This document shows, in pieces, positions 25,454-34,736 of a stretch of DNA of 64,000 nt. The translations under genes and the position numbers were made by a program. The first letter of the stretch is position 1; each line of letters begins with the position of its first letter. Below the pieces are notes generated by a model that was not told the DNA's origin, ran no database searches, and was given only the letters and a program-made list of their open reading frames with translations. Origin of the DNA: JAFTYO01 sp045613125 (lineage in GTDB: Bacteria > Pseudomonadota > Alphaproteobacteria > RF32 > CAG-239); contig JAZLAM010000016.1 in NCBI GenBank assembly GCA_045613125.1, positions 1 to 64,000 on the forward strand, read 5' to 3'.

Positions 25454-27517
25454 TTAAGCTACATTTTCTTGTTTGGCTTTTAAGGCCTTAATTTTCTCTG
25501 CTTTTTTCTCTTCGTCACAAAGTGGGCAGAATTTATGTTCACCTGATAAGTAGCCGTGTTTCGGACATACTGAAAAGGTAGGAGTAATAGTAATATATGG
25601 TAAGCGATAATTTGTTAAAACGCGTTTAACTAAATCACGACAAACCTTAGCCGATGATATACGTTGGCCCATATAAAGGTGTAAAACCGTTCCACCTGTA
25701 TATTTTGTTTGCAATTCAGATTGCAACTCAAGAGCCTCAAACGGATCATCAGTAAAGCCAACCGGAAGTTGAGAAGAGTTTGTATAGTATGGATCTTCTT
25801 TAGTACCGGCTTGAATAATATCTTTATATCTTTTCTTATCTTCACGAGCAAAACGATATGTAGCACTTTCAGCAGGTGTTGCTTCCAAGTTATACATATG
25901 TCCTGTTTCTTCTTGGATTTTAACCATCTTCTCTCTGATATAATCTAAGAACTTAACAGCAAATGCTTGTCCCCATTCGTCAGAAATGTTGTGTTCATCA
26001 TTTGTGTAGTTTCTTATCATTTCATTGATACCATTAACACCAATGGTAGAAAAGTGATTACGAAGTGTTCCTAAATAACGTTTTGTAAATGGGAACAAAC
26101 CGTTCTGAATGAGTCTTTCGATAACTTTACGTTTAATTTCAAGTGATGTTCTTGCAATGTTCATCAATTCATCAACACGGCCGAAAAGACCAGCTTCATC
26201 GCCTTTATATACATATCCCAAACGAGCACAGTTAAATGTTACAACACCAACTGAACCTGTTTGTTCTGCAGAACCGAATAAACCGTTACCTTTTGCAAGC
26301 AATTCACGCAAATCAAGTTGCAAACGACAACACATTGAGCGAATTTGTCCCGGTTTTAAAACCGAATTTAAGAAGTTTTGGAAATAAGGCAAGCCATATT
26401 TTGCTGTCATTTCAAATAACAACAATGTGTTTTCATCTTCCCAAGGAAAATCCCATGTCATGTTATATGTCGGAATCGGGAATGTAAACGGACGACCCTT
26501 AATATCACCTTTCATCATAACCGTGATATAGGCCTTATTGATCATTGCCATTTCTTCTTTTAAGTCACCATATGTAAATGGTTGTTCAACACCTGCAATA
26601 ATCGGATGTTTATCTCTCAAATCTTCAGGACATACCCAGTCAAAAGTAAAGTTTGTAAATGGTGTTTGAGAACCCCAACGAGAAGGAACATTCAAATTAT
26701 AAATGAGTTCTTGCATAGATTGTTCAACTTGCTCATAAGTTAAACCATCTTTACGAATATAAGGAGCCAAATATGTATCAACCGATGAAAAAGCTTGTGC
26801 ACCGGCCCACTCATTTTGTAATGTGCCCATAAAGTTTACCATTTGACCGATAGCTGCTGATAAATGCTTAGCCGGACCGGCTTCTGTTTTACCCGGAACA
26901 CCGTTAAAACCTTCATGCAACAAGTTCTTTAATGACCATCCCGCACAATATGCAGCAAGCATATCCAAATCATGAATATGAATATCACCGTTTCTGTGAG
27001 CTTCACCAACTTCTGCAGGATACACATGACTTAACCAATAGTTAGCGGTAACTTTACCTGAAACGTTCAGGATTAAACCACCATTAGAATATCCTTGGTT
27101 AGCATTTGCATTAACACGCCAGTCTAATTTTTCCAAATATTCATTAATAGAGCTTTCAACATCTACCATGATCTTTCTGTCAGAACGCATACGATTACGC
27201 TGATCGCGGTATAAAATATAAGCTTTTGCCGTATTAAAATAGTTGTCAGAAATTAAAACTTGTTCCACAATATCTTGAATTTGTTCAATGGTAGGAAGCG
27301 ATTCGCTAAACTTGTGCTCCATAACCTTTAAAACTTTCGCAGTTAACAACCACGATTCTTGGTCACCAAACTCACCGGTTGATGTTCCAGCTTTCAAAAT
27401 AGCATTATAAATTTTGCTAGAATCAAAAGGAGCGAGTGTACCATCTCTTTTTGTAACCTGATCAATGCTTACATTATCATTTTTAACATTAGGCATTTCG
27501 TATTTATGTTCTGACAT
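25454..27517 (-). CDS. nrdD: Anaerobic ribonucleoside-triphosphate reductase, catalytic subunit without radical domain
   Basis: Class III RNR reduces NTPs to dNTPs without oxygen. The 687-residue protein has an N-terminal ATP-cone (KRDGTLAPFDSSKIYNAILK, allosteric site), the ten-stranded barrel (about 130-620), and a C-terminal zinc site (CPKHGY...CPLC). It then ends in a Lys/Glu tail instead of the glycyl-radical loop, which is encoded by the next gene. Its promoter region has two NrdR boxes. An AAGGAAA ribosome binding site precedes the start. Confidence 0.92.
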   Translation of the reverse strand: MSEHKYEMPNVKNDNVSIDQVTKRDGTLAPFDSSKIYNAILKAGTSTGEFGDQESWLLTAKVLKVMEHKFSESLPTIEQIQDIVEQVLISDNYFNTAKAYILYRDQRNRMRSDRKIMVDVESSINEYLEKLDWRVNANANQGYSNGGLILNVSGKVTANYWLSHVYPAEVGEAHRNGDIHIHDLDMLAAYCAGWSLKNLLHEGFNGVPGKTEAGPAKHLSAAIGQMVNFMGTLQNEWAGAQAFSSVDTYLAPYIRKDGLTYEQVEQSMQELIYNLNVPSRWGSQTPFTNFTFDWVCPEDLRDKHPIIAGVEQPFTYGDLKEEMAMINKAYITVMMKGDIKGRPFTFPIPTYNMTWDFPWEDENTLLLFEMTAKYGLPYFQNFLNSVLKPGQIRSMCCRLQLDLRELLAKGNGLFGSAEQTGSVGVVTFNCARLGYVYKGDEAGLFGRVDELMNIARTSLEIKRKVIERLIQNGLFPFTKRYLGTLRNHFSTIGVNGINEMIRNYTNDEHNISDEWGQAFAVKFLDYIREKMVKIQEETGHMYNLEATPAESATYRFAREDKKRYKDIIQAGTKEDPYYTNSSQLPVGFTDDPFEALELQSELQTKYTGGTVLHLYMGQRISSAKVCRDLVKRVLTNYRLPYITITPTFSVCPKHGYLSGEHKFCPLCDEEKKAEKIKALKAKQENVA

Positions 27518-27590
27518 TTATGCTTTTTCCTTATATTCTCTTTGTTTATCTTATATTGTTCTTGTAATTTAGCATCAGTTGCTAGTTGAT

Positions 27591-27637
27591 ATACAATATA
27601 TAGTATTAAATAAAAGTAAATAAACTATATATTGTAT
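27591..27637 (-). promoter_or_regulatory. Tandem NrdR boxes upstream of nrdD
   Basis: Two 16-bp sites, ATACAATATATAGTAT (27591-27606) and AAACTATATATTGTAT (27622-27637), match the NrdR box consensus ACACWATATATWGTGT. They start 31 bp apart, three helical turns, as in characterised nrd promoters. NrdR represses when dATP is high. Confidence 0.8.
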
Positions 27638-27785
27638 GCACAAAAAATTTTTTTACTAATGATATTGTGATTTTACTTTCGAATTTCATAATGCAAAAAT
27701 CTGCATAGCTGTTCAAGATAAAAATGTTAATAAAAACAAAAAAACTTCTATCTCATTATAAATAGGCATATTTTTTTTTACACAA

Positions 27786-27878
27786 CGTGGATAAATTCTT
27801 TAACGAGACAAAAATAACGTAAAATCAATAAGATAATTCTAATTGATTGATATTGTATGACAAAAAAAATTATCCACA
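27786..27878. promoter_or_regulatory. Two DnaA-box-like sites in AT-rich DNA
   Basis: A perfect TTATCCACA (27870-27878) faces a one-mismatch site, CGTGGATAA (27786-27794). An IHF-like site (AATCAATAAGATA, about 27824-27836) lies between. They are in the 450-bp gap between nrdD and a pilin-like gene. DnaA control of RNR genes is known in E. coli. Two boxes are too few to claim an origin of replication. Confidence 0.4.
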
Positions 27879-27967
27879 CAACTTTAGATGAGTCTTAGGC
27901 TGAAAAATGAACTTTTTAAGTGTGTTTTTAATAAAAATCGAGTCGTAAATAATAAAAATATCTGCTA

Positions 27968-28588
27968 TTACAATTTAAAATACCAAAATAAAGCCATTTG
28001 GTCAGTAGCACCTCGTTTATCTGCTATAGTACACACCTTTGTAGCTCTTGCTACCGAGAAAGGTGCAGGATAGTTTTTATCACCTGTTATTGCAAAATTT
28101 TCGGTTGCAGTTTTCCAATCGTATCCACCTGTCGATGGTGCTCCTCCCCAAAAATCACCACCCATGCCGTATAAATCTGTTCCCCAATCTGCTGTTAACA
28201 TGGTTACACAAACATCTTTTGGTATGTTGTTCATTGATATCATAAAAATATTATCTGATTTTACAATTTCACTCCCCAAATAAGTTTTTGAAAAAGAAAT
28301 CTGACCACCCCAAAAATGCTCAGGATAGTCAGAATCTTTAGTTTTATACATTTCTGAAGGAACCAGACCCATCTTTTTTATATTTTCATTATTTAATCCG
28401 TCTGTTGTTCCTTGCACACCAAAAGACGCTTGAATATTTGCTATAATATGTGTCATTTGATCGGAAAATTTATTTACCTTATATTTATGCATGGCTTTAG
28501 AATAACCGGCTATACCTCCAACGGATAAGACACCGATGATGGCCAAAACACCAAGCATTTCTACCATAGAACGACCACTTTGGTTCAT
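27968..28588 (-). CDS. Type IV pilin/pseudopilin-like protein (copy 1)
   Basis: The 206-residue product has a very short prepilin leader MNQSG followed by RSMVEMLGVLAIIGVLSVGG. That is a class III signal with cleavage after Gly5 and Glu at +5 of the mature pilin (PilD-type processing). The remaining ~170 residues are a polar globular head rich in Gly, Trp and Asp with paired cysteines (PKDVCV and KVCT). The ATG at 28588 follows AAAGGA; a start at 28612 would add eight residues. It shares its N-terminus, and its leader RNA, with the gene at 37716. No pilus assembly genes are nearby. Confidence 0.75.
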   Translation of the reverse strand: MNQSGRSMVEMLGVLAIIGVLSVGGIAGYSKAMHKYKVNKFSDQMTHIIANIQASFGVQGTTDGLNNENIKKMGLVPSEMYKTKDSDYPEHFWGGQISFSKTYLGSEIVKSDNIFMISMNNIPKDVCVTMLTADWGTDLYGMGGDFWGGAPSTGGYDWKTATENFAITGDKNYPAPFSVARATKVCTIADKRGATDQMALFWYFKL

Positions 28589-28612
28589 ATTTTCCTTTAT
28601 CCTTATATTCAA

Positions 28613-28811
28613 AATAAAAACCCACTTTATAAAAAGCGGGCGGATGTTCGAAAACCGTATAATCGCAAACGGCTTGGCTTATTCAAGCCTTACGCTCTTA
28701 TTTAGCCGACATCCGTCCACATAAAGACTAATGTCGGCATAATTATTTTTAGTCGTTTATGCTTGACGACTGCGATTATGAAGGGTTTCGACGCCCTAGG
28801 TACAAAAACCT
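28613..28811 (-). promoter_or_regulatory. Structured leader RNA with terminator, upstream of pilin copy 1
   Basis: Read on the minus strand: hairpin H0 (28811-28798), hairpin H1 AGGG/CCCT with loop CGTCGAAA (28797-28782), then a 9-bp long-range helix (28779-28771 with 28667-28659). This encloses H2 (AGTCGT/ACGACT, 28771-28751), H3 (CCGACAT/ATGTCGG, 28737-28706) and H4 (GGCTTG/CAAGCC, 28689-28671). After it come CGGTTTT, ACATCCG (28647-28641) and an intrinsic terminator (28640-28621, U-tract to 28612). ACATCCG can also pair with CGGATGT inside H3. The same architecture with different helix sequences precedes the second pilin gene. Confidence 0.75.
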
Positions 28812-28884
28812 TGCACCCGAACAAAAGACTAAAAGAAAAAAATATTAAAGTAAAGAATATTTTTGTTTTTGCTTAAATTTTTAC

Positions 28885-28913
28885 TTGCAATAATGTAAAT
28901 AAACGTGTATAAA
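28885..28913 (+). promoter_or_regulatory. Promoter for rpmI-rplT
   Basis: TTGCAA (28885-28890), a 17-bp spacer and TATAAA (28908-28913) face rpmI. A hairpin (GGTT-GG / CC-AACC, about 28930-28961) follows in the ~85-nt leader and could be an L20-type autoregulatory structure. infC is not upstream, unlike the usual infC-rpmI-rplT order. Confidence 0.5.
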
Positions 28914-28998
28914 CTGTCTGTTCAACTGGTGGTTTGGGCTAAAAAGGCATGCCTAACCGCTTTAATTATAATCCAATTTATAAAAGGAAGGATTTAAA

Positions 28999-29196
28999 AT
29001 GCCAAAACTAAAAACAAAAAGTGCCGCAAAGAAACGCTTTAGCGTTACCGGAACCGGCAAATTAAAAAGAAACTATGCATTTAAGAGACACTGCCTCTTC
29101 TGCAAATCTCCGAAAATGAAAAGACAAGCTCGTGGCTCTCTGTTGTTAAGCGAGTCAGATGTTCAAATTGTTAAAAAGTTTTTACCGTATTTGTAA
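28999..29196 (+). CDS. rpmI: 50S ribosomal protein L35
   Basis: This 65-residue basic protein has the L35 signature MPKLKTKSAAKKRFSVTGTG. GGAAGG precedes the start. It is 12 nt upstream of rplT. Confidence 0.96.
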   Translation: MPKLKTKSAAKKRFSVTGTGKLKRNYAFKRHCLFCKSPKMKRQARGSLLLSESDVQIVKKFLPYL

Positions 29197-29208
29197 GGAG
29201 GATAAGAT

Positions 29209-29568
29209 ATGTCACGTGTTAAAAGAGGTATGACCGCTCACGCTCGCCATAAAAAAATTCTTGATATGGCTAAAGGTTATAGAGGTCGTAATAAAAATGT
29301 ATTCAGAGTTGCTGTTGAAAAAGTTGAAAAAGGTTTGCAATATGCATACCGCGATCGTAGAGCAAAGAAAAGAAGTTTCAGAGCTTTATGGATTCAACGT
29401 ATCAATGCTGCTACTCGTCTTCATGATATGACTTATTCACGATTTATCAGCGGGCTCAATAAGGCCGGCATTGAACTTGATCGTAAAGTTCTCGCTGATA
29501 TCGCTTTAAAAGAGCCCCAAGCTTTTGCTAAACTGGTAGATTCTGCCAAAGCGGCTCTTAACAAATAA
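29209..29568 (+). CDS. rplT: 50S ribosomal protein L20
   Basis: This 119-residue protein has the L20 signature (MSRVKRGMTAHARHKKILDM, then RDRRAKKRSFRALWIQRINAA). L20 is essential for early 50S assembly and in many bacteria represses its own operon. AAGGAGG precedes the start. A terminator separates it from pheS. Confidence 0.97.
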   Translation: MSRVKRGMTAHARHKKILDMAKGYRGRNKNVFRVAVEKVEKGLQYAYRDRRAKKRSFRALWIQRINAATRLHDMTYSRFISGLNKAGIELDRKVLADIALKEPQAFAKLVDSAKAALNK

Positions 29569-29591
29569 GTAAGACAAAAATTTTAGTAAGA

Positions 29592-29625
29592 AGAGTCCTC
29601 TTGGCAAACCAAGATGACTCTTTTT
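29592..29625 (+). terminator. Terminator between rplT and pheS
   Basis: A two-part stem, AGAGTC/GACTCT and CTTGG/CCAAG, is followed by T5. With only ~20 nt to the pheS start, partial read-through into pheST is likely. Confidence 0.75.
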
Positions 29626-29644
29626 ACATATAAAGGTTAGAAAA

Positions 29645-30754
29645 ATGGAAGATTTAGAAAGTTTAAAAACACAAATATTAAGCAAAATCACGGTTGCTGA
29701 CAATGTTAAAACTCTTGAAGATATCAGAATTTCTTCAATGGGTAAAAAAGGTATTATTACCGAACAAATGAAAAATTTGGGAACACTTCCTTTAGAACAA
29801 AAAATCGAAATGGGTAAAAAACTCAATGTCGTAAAATCTGAAATTGAGCAAGCTCTTGTTACACAAAAAGAAATTTTGGAAGCAAAAGAATTAAACGAAA
29901 AACTTAAAAAAGAAACTCTTGATATAACGTTACCTGTAAGACCTGAAAATCAGGGACGTATTCATCCCGTTTCAAAAATTTATGAAGAAGTAGTGGCAAT
30001 TTTCGGACAGATGGGTTTTGAGGTTGCTGAAGGTCCTGATATTGAAGATCAGTTTCACAACTTTAACGCTTTAAATATGCCACACAACCACCCTGCACGT
30101 CAAATGCAAGACACTTTCTATCTTCCAAATACAAAAGATGACAAGTTTGATATGGACAGTTCTTATGTTTTGCGTACTCACACTTCCGGTATACAAATAA
30201 GAACCATGGAAAGCAAAAAGCCTCCGATTCGCATCATTGCACCGGGCAGAACTTATCGCTCAGATTATGACGCCACTCATACTCCGATGTTCCATCAGGT
30301 AGAAGGTTTGGTTATTGATAAACACACAACAATGGCTCATTTAAAAGGTTGCTTGTATGACTTTGTGAAAACCTTTTTCGAACTTGATGAAATTCCGGTT
30401 CGTTATCGTCCGTCACACTTTCCATTTACAGAACCATCTGCAGAAATGGATATCGGTTGTTTGAAAACAAAAACAGAACTTAAAGTCGGAGCCGGAAACG
30501 ATTGGCTAGAAATTTTAGGCTGCGGCATGGTTCATCCTAACGTATTAAGAGCCGGAGGTATTGATCCTGATGAATATCAAGGATTCGCTTTTGGTGTCGG
30601 TATAGACAGACTTGCTATGTTAAAATATGGTATACCTGATTTAAGAACTTTTTTTGAATCTGATATTCGTTGGATAAAAAATTACGGATTCGCACCGCTT
30701 GATTTTTCTTCATTAACAGGAGGATTAAGCAACAATGGAGGACAAACTCGATGA
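29645..30754 (+). CDS. pheS: Phenylalanyl-tRNA synthetase alpha subunit
   Basis: The 369-residue catalytic subunit has an N-terminal coiled coil. Its class II core includes HPARQMQDTFYLP, RTHTSGIQIR, GRTYRSDYDATHTPMFHQVEG and the Phe-binding GCGMVHPNVL. It overlaps pheT by 4 nt (ATGA), giving the stoichiometric expression needed for the alpha2beta2 enzyme. Confidence 0.96.
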   Translation: MEDLESLKTQILSKITVADNVKTLEDIRISSMGKKGIITEQMKNLGTLPLEQKIEMGKKLNVVKSEIEQALVTQKEILEAKELNEKLKKETLDITLPVRPENQGRIHPVSKIYEEVVAIFGQMGFEVAEGPDIEDQFHNFNALNMPHNHPARQMQDTFYLPNTKDDKFDMDSSYVLRTHTSGIQIRTMESKKPPIRIIAPGRTYRSDYDATHTPMFHQVEGLVIDKHTTMAHLKGCLYDFVKTFFELDEIPVRYRPSHFPFTEPSAEMDIGCLKTKTELKVGAGNDWLEILGCGMVHPNVLRAGGIDPDEYQGFAFGVGIDRLAMLKYGIPDLRTFFESDIRWIKNYGFAPLDFSSLTGGLSNNGGQTR

Positions 30755-33144
30755 AATTCACATTATCATGGTTAAAAGAGCATTTAGATACAAATGCTGA
30801 TTTAAATACAATTGTAGAAACATTAACAAAGATCGGCTTAGAGGTTGAAGAAGTTATTAATCCGGCGGAAAATCTTAAAGGATTTATAACAGCCAGAGCT
30901 GAAAATGTTACCATGCATCCCGATTCGGATCATTTACATTTGCTAAGCGTCAACACGGGTACAGAACATTTACAAGTTGTATGCGGAGCTCCAAACGTAA
31001 AAGAAGGTATGATAGGAATTTTTGCTCCGGTGGGCACATTGATACCTTGTTATAACGAAACTTTAAAAGTAGGAAAAATAAGAGGTATTGAAAGTTTTGG
31101 AATGATGTGTTCCGAAAAAGAACTTGGTATTGGCCAAGATCATAGCGGTATTATCGAACTTGATAAAAACACCGCAATCGGTGTTGATGCTGCATCGGTT
31201 TTAAACTTTGATCCTGTCGTAGAAGTTGCAATCACACCAAACAGAGCAGAATGTTTGGGCGTTAGGGGAATTGCAAGAGATCTGGCTGCAGCAGGTATAG
31301 GCACTTTAAAACCTTTAAACATTAAACAAACCTCTGCTACAATAAAAAGTCCGATTACAATTAATGTAGAATGTTCAGACGCTTGCCCTGTATATGTCGG
31401 ACGATATATAAAAGGCGTAAATAATAAGGCTCAAACACCAAAATGGATGAAAGATCGCTTAACAGCTATCGGTCTTCGCTCCATTTCTCCGCTTGTTGAT
31501 ATAACAAACTATATCAATTACGATTTAGCCCGTCCCCTACACGTTTTTGATGCAGATAAACTTTGTGGTAATATCAACGTGCGTATGGCAAACGAAAATG
31601 AAAAATTTGTATCCTTAGAAGAAAAAGAATATACCTTAGACACTCTTTCTTTAGGTATTTGTGATGATGAAGGCATACAATGTTTAGGTGGTATTATGGG
31701 TGGCTTAAACAAAGGTTGCTCGGAAGATACGGTAAATGTGTTTTTAGAAAGCGCCTTATTTAAGCCTTCGGTAATTGCCAGAACCGGACGTAAATTTGCC
31801 ATTGAATCAGATTCAAGATATCGTTATGAACGTTGGGTGGATCCTAAATCAAACATTTTAGGTTCAGATTATGCAACATCACTTATTTTAGAAATATGTG
31901 GTGGTCAAGCATCAGAGCAAATTGTATGTGGTTCGGAAGATATTAAAACAAATGTTGCACACATTCGCCCATCTCGATTAAAAGATTTTATCGGTATTGA
32001 AGTAAGTCAAGATAAGATATTGGAAATCTTAAATAACTTAGGTTTTGAAACATCTGTGGAAGAAGATAAAATTAAGGCAACATCTCCATCATGGAGAGGT
32101 GATATTGAAGGAGAACATGATCTGGTTGAAGAAGTTGTTCGTATGATAGGTTTAGATAAAATTCCGGCCATCAGCTTGCCGACCGAAAACTTACCGAAAC
32201 AAATTTTAAATCAGACACAAACAAATGTTGTTACCATAAAACATGAACTTGCATCAAGAGGTATGCTTGAAACTGTTACATGGAGCTTTACTTCTTCTAA
32301 AACTGCTAAAGATTTTATGAAAACAAATCAGCAAGATGTTGTTTTATTGCAAAACCCGATAGCTTCAGATTTAGATCAAATGCGCCCAAGTATTTTACCT
32401 AATTTGTTAATTGGGGTAAAAAATAATATCACCAAAGGATATTCTGATGTTTCTATTTTTGAAGTCGGTCCGGAGTTTTACGGAAGAAATCCGAAAGAAC
32501 AACTAACTGTTGCAAGCGGTATAAGAGTGGGACAAACATCTAAAAAAGATTGGACAGGCACATCTCGCAACTTTGATATTTATGATGTAAAAGCAGATGC
32601 AATTGCCGTTATTGCTGCCGCAAAAGGTCCGTTTGAAAACCTGCAAATATGTCGCGATGCGCCATCATATTATCATCCGGGAAGAAGCGGTTCTATGAGA
32701 TTAGGTAAAAATGTGTTAGCATATTTTGGCGAACTTCATCCTGCCATTTCCAAAAAATTTGGTATCAAAGGCAGAGTTGTTGCTTTTGAAGTTTACCTTG
32801 ATAACATTCCGTTGCCCAGAAACAATTCGGATAAATCTAAAAAGAAATTGGAACTTTTCAGCTTCCAACCTCTTGATAAAGATTTGGCTTTTGTAGTTGA
32901 TAAAAATATTGATGCCAGCAATATTTTAGCTGCCGCTAAAAATGCTGACAGGAATTTAATTACCGATGTTCGTATTTTTGATATTTATGAAGGTGAAAAT
33001 TTGCCTGAAAATAAAAAATCGGTAGCATTAAGTGTTACCTTCCAACCGAAAGAGCAAACCTTTACAGATAAAGATATTGAAAATTTGATGAATAAAGTAA
33101 TTGTTGAAGTCGGCAAAAAAACCGGCGGAGAATTAAGAAATTAA
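30751..33144 (+). CDS. pheT: Phenylalanyl-tRNA synthetase beta subunit
   Basis: This 797-residue protein has the standard domain order: an N-terminal tRNA-binding EMAP-like domain (about 40-150, ITARAENVTMHPDSDHLHL), the B3/B4 editing module with SRYRYERWVDP, B5 domain, catalytic-like core and C-terminal ferredoxin-fold anticodon-binding domain (FQPLDKDLAFVVDKN). GGAGG inside the end of pheS supports the start. Confidence 0.96.
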   Translation: MKFTLSWLKEHLDTNADLNTIVETLTKIGLEVEEVINPAENLKGFITARAENVTMHPDSDHLHLLSVNTGTEHLQVVCGAPNVKEGMIGIFAPVGTLIPCYNETLKVGKIRGIESFGMMCSEKELGIGQDHSGIIELDKNTAIGVDAASVLNFDPVVEVAITPNRAECLGVRGIARDLAAAGIGTLKPLNIKQTSATIKSPITINVECSDACPVYVGRYIKGVNNKAQTPKWMKDRLTAIGLRSISPLVDITNYINYDLARPLHVFDADKLCGNINVRMANENEKFVSLEEKEYTLDTLSLGICDDEGIQCLGGIMGGLNKGCSEDTVNVFLESALFKPSVIARTGRKFAIESDSRYRYERWVDPKSNILGSDYATSLILEICGGQASEQIVCGSEDIKTNVAHIRPSRLKDFIGIEVSQDKILEILNNLGFETSVEEDKIKATSPSWRGDIEGEHDLVEEVVRMIGLDKIPAISLPTENLPKQILNQTQTNVVTIKHELASRGMLETVTWSFTSSKTAKDFMKTNQQDVVLLQNPIASDLDQMRPSILPNLLIGVKNNITKGYSDVSIFEVGPEFYGRNPKEQLTVASGIRVGQTSKKDWTGTSRNFDIYDVKADAIAVIAAAKGPFENLQICRDAPSYYHPGRSGSMRLGKNVLAYFGELHPAISKKFGIKGRVVAFEVYLDNIPLPRNNSDKSKKKLELFSFQPLDKDLAFVVDKNIDASNILAAAKNADRNLITDVRIFDIYEGENLPENKKSVALSVTFQPKEQTFTDKDIENLMNKVIVEVGKKTGGELRN

Positions 33145-33155
33145 GGAAGAAAAAA

Positions 33156-34673
33156 ATGGCTTTAAAAACTAACAGAAAAACCGATTATCCTAAATGGTAT
33201 CAATGTGTTGTATCCGAAGCTGATATGGCAGAAAACTCTGTTTCTCCGGGGTGTATGGTTATCAAACCTTGGGGATACGGTATATGGGAAAGAATACGTG
33301 ATATTATGGATGTTAAATTTAAAGAAACAGATCATGAAAATGCATATTTTCCGATGTTTATTCCTATTTCTTTTTTCAGAAAAGAGGCTGAACACGTTGA
33401 AGGTTTTGCTAAAGAAATGGCTGTTGTTACACATTCTCGTTTAAGTATGCAAGATGGTCAGCTTATGCCGGATTCCGAGCTTGATGAACCTTTAATTGTG
33501 CGTCCGACCAGTGAAACCATTATTGCCGATTCTTTTTCCAAATGGGTAAAATCTTATCGCGATTTACCTGTTATGATAAATCAATGGGCAAATGTTGTAC
33601 GTTGGGAAATGCGCCCTCGCCTGTTTTTAAGAACAAGAGAGTTTTTGTGGCAAGAAGGTCATACTGCACACTCTAATGAAAAAGAAGCCGTTGCAGAAAC
33701 AATCCAAATGCTTGAAGTTTATCGTCAAACCGCTGAAGATTGCTTGGCTATGCCAGTAATTGTCGGTAAAAAACCGGAATATGATAAGTTTCCGGGAGCT
33801 GTTGACACATATTGCATTGAAGCAATGATGCAAGATGGTAAAGCTTTACAAGCAGGAACATCTCACTACTTAGGGCAAAATTTTGCAAAATCTGCAAACA
33901 TATCTTTTATAAACAAAGAAAACAAACCGGAATTTGCCTATACAACATCTTGGGGGGTATCAACTCGTTTAATCGGTGGTGTTATAATGACGCACGCAGA
34001 TGACGAAGGCTTGGTTGTTCCTCCGATGATTGCGCCATATCAAATTGTTTTTGTTCCGGTTATAAAAAAGCAAGAAGACGAACAAGAAGTTATGTCTTAT
34101 ATAAATATGGTAGCAAATGAGATAAAATCTAAAACAGCCTTTGGCGAAAAAATCAGAATAAAAATTGATAAACGCAATAAACAAAGCGTTGATAAATTCT
34201 GGGAATGGAGCAGAAAAGGTGCTCCGGTTGTTGTAGAAGTTGGTTTAAGAGATGTTCAAAATCAGGGCTTAATGGTTAAAGAACGTATTAAATTAGGCAC
34301 TCCCGAAGGAAAAGAAATTATCTCTTATACTGATTTTGTTGCAGGCGTTTCAAATCGCTTAGAAAACATTCAAAAGAAAATGTTTGAAAAAGCAAAAACT
34401 CGTATGGAAGAAAATGTCAGAACAGATATAAAAACTCCTGAAGAATTTAAGGCATATTTTTCAAACGCAAACGAGTGGATTGAAGATGGTACAGCCGGAA
34501 AAGTTGCCTTTGTAAAAGGAAAATGGTGTGGAGATGCTTCAACCGAAGAGCTTTTAAAAGAACTCAAAATTACTATCCGTTGTTTACCTTTAGAACAAAG
34601 CGGCACAACCGGAAAATGTTTGCTTACCGGCAAAGATGCAACTTTAGATGTTATTTATGCCAGAACATATTAA
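33156..34673 (+). CDS. proS: Prolyl-tRNA synthetase, archaeal/eukaryotic type
   Basis: ProRS charges tRNA-Pro. The 505-residue protein starts with KTDYPKWYQCVVSEADMAE and has VIKPWGYGIWERIRDIMD, FPMFIPISFF, RPTSETIIADSFSKWVKSYRDLP and a C-terminal zinc-like domain. This is the pattern of the archaeal/eukaryotic ProRS class. It lacks the ~180-residue INS editing domain found in most bacterial ProRS. The gene is 11 nt after pheT with GGAAG before the ATG, so it belongs to the pheST unit. Confidence 0.93.
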   Translation: MALKTNRKTDYPKWYQCVVSEADMAENSVSPGCMVIKPWGYGIWERIRDIMDVKFKETDHENAYFPMFIPISFFRKEAEHVEGFAKEMAVVTHSRLSMQDGQLMPDSELDEPLIVRPTSETIIADSFSKWVKSYRDLPVMINQWANVVRWEMRPRLFLRTREFLWQEGHTAHSNEKEAVAETIQMLEVYRQTAEDCLAMPVIVGKKPEYDKFPGAVDTYCIEAMMQDGKALQAGTSHYLGQNFAKSANISFINKENKPEFAYTTSWGVSTRLIGGVIMTHADDEGLVVPPMIAPYQIVFVPVIKKQEDEQEVMSYINMVANEIKSKTAFGEKIRIKIDKRNKQSVDKFWEWSRKGAPVVVEVGLRDVQNQGLMVKERIKLGTPEGKEIISYTDFVAGVSNRLENIQKKMFEKAKTRMEENVRTDIKTPEEFKAYFSNANEWIEDGTAGKVAFVKGKWCGDASTEELLKELKITIRCLPLEQSGTTGKCLLTGKDATLDVIYARTY

Positions 34674-34679
34674 AGATAA

Positions 34680-34704
34680 ACCGCCGAAACAATCGGCGGT
34701 TTTT
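34680..34704 (+). terminator. Terminator of the pheS-pheT-proS unit
   Basis: ACCGCCGA / TCGGCGGT is followed by T-rich sequence. Confidence 0.8.
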
Positions 34705-34705
34705 C

Positions 34706-34736
34706 AAAAGAGGGAAGAAAATCTTCCCTCTTTTTT
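34706..34736. terminator. Bidirectional terminator, mainly for alaS
   Basis: AAAAGAGGGAAGA / TCTTCCCTCTTTT is a perfect stem flanked by A-runs and T-runs between the convergent proS and alaS genes. Confidence 0.8.

Noticed and set aside
27786..27878. Chromosomal origin of replication (oriC)
   Set aside because: Only two DnaA-box-like sites were found, no dnaA, hemE, gidA or parAB neighbours, and an nrd promoter explains them as well.
28613..28811. Pilin leader as a c-di-GMP (GEMM-I) riboswitch
   Set aside because: The remembered GEMM-I core (GGGCAAACC..., GNRA tetraloop and receptor) is not present; only a general GGG/CCC hairpin is shared.
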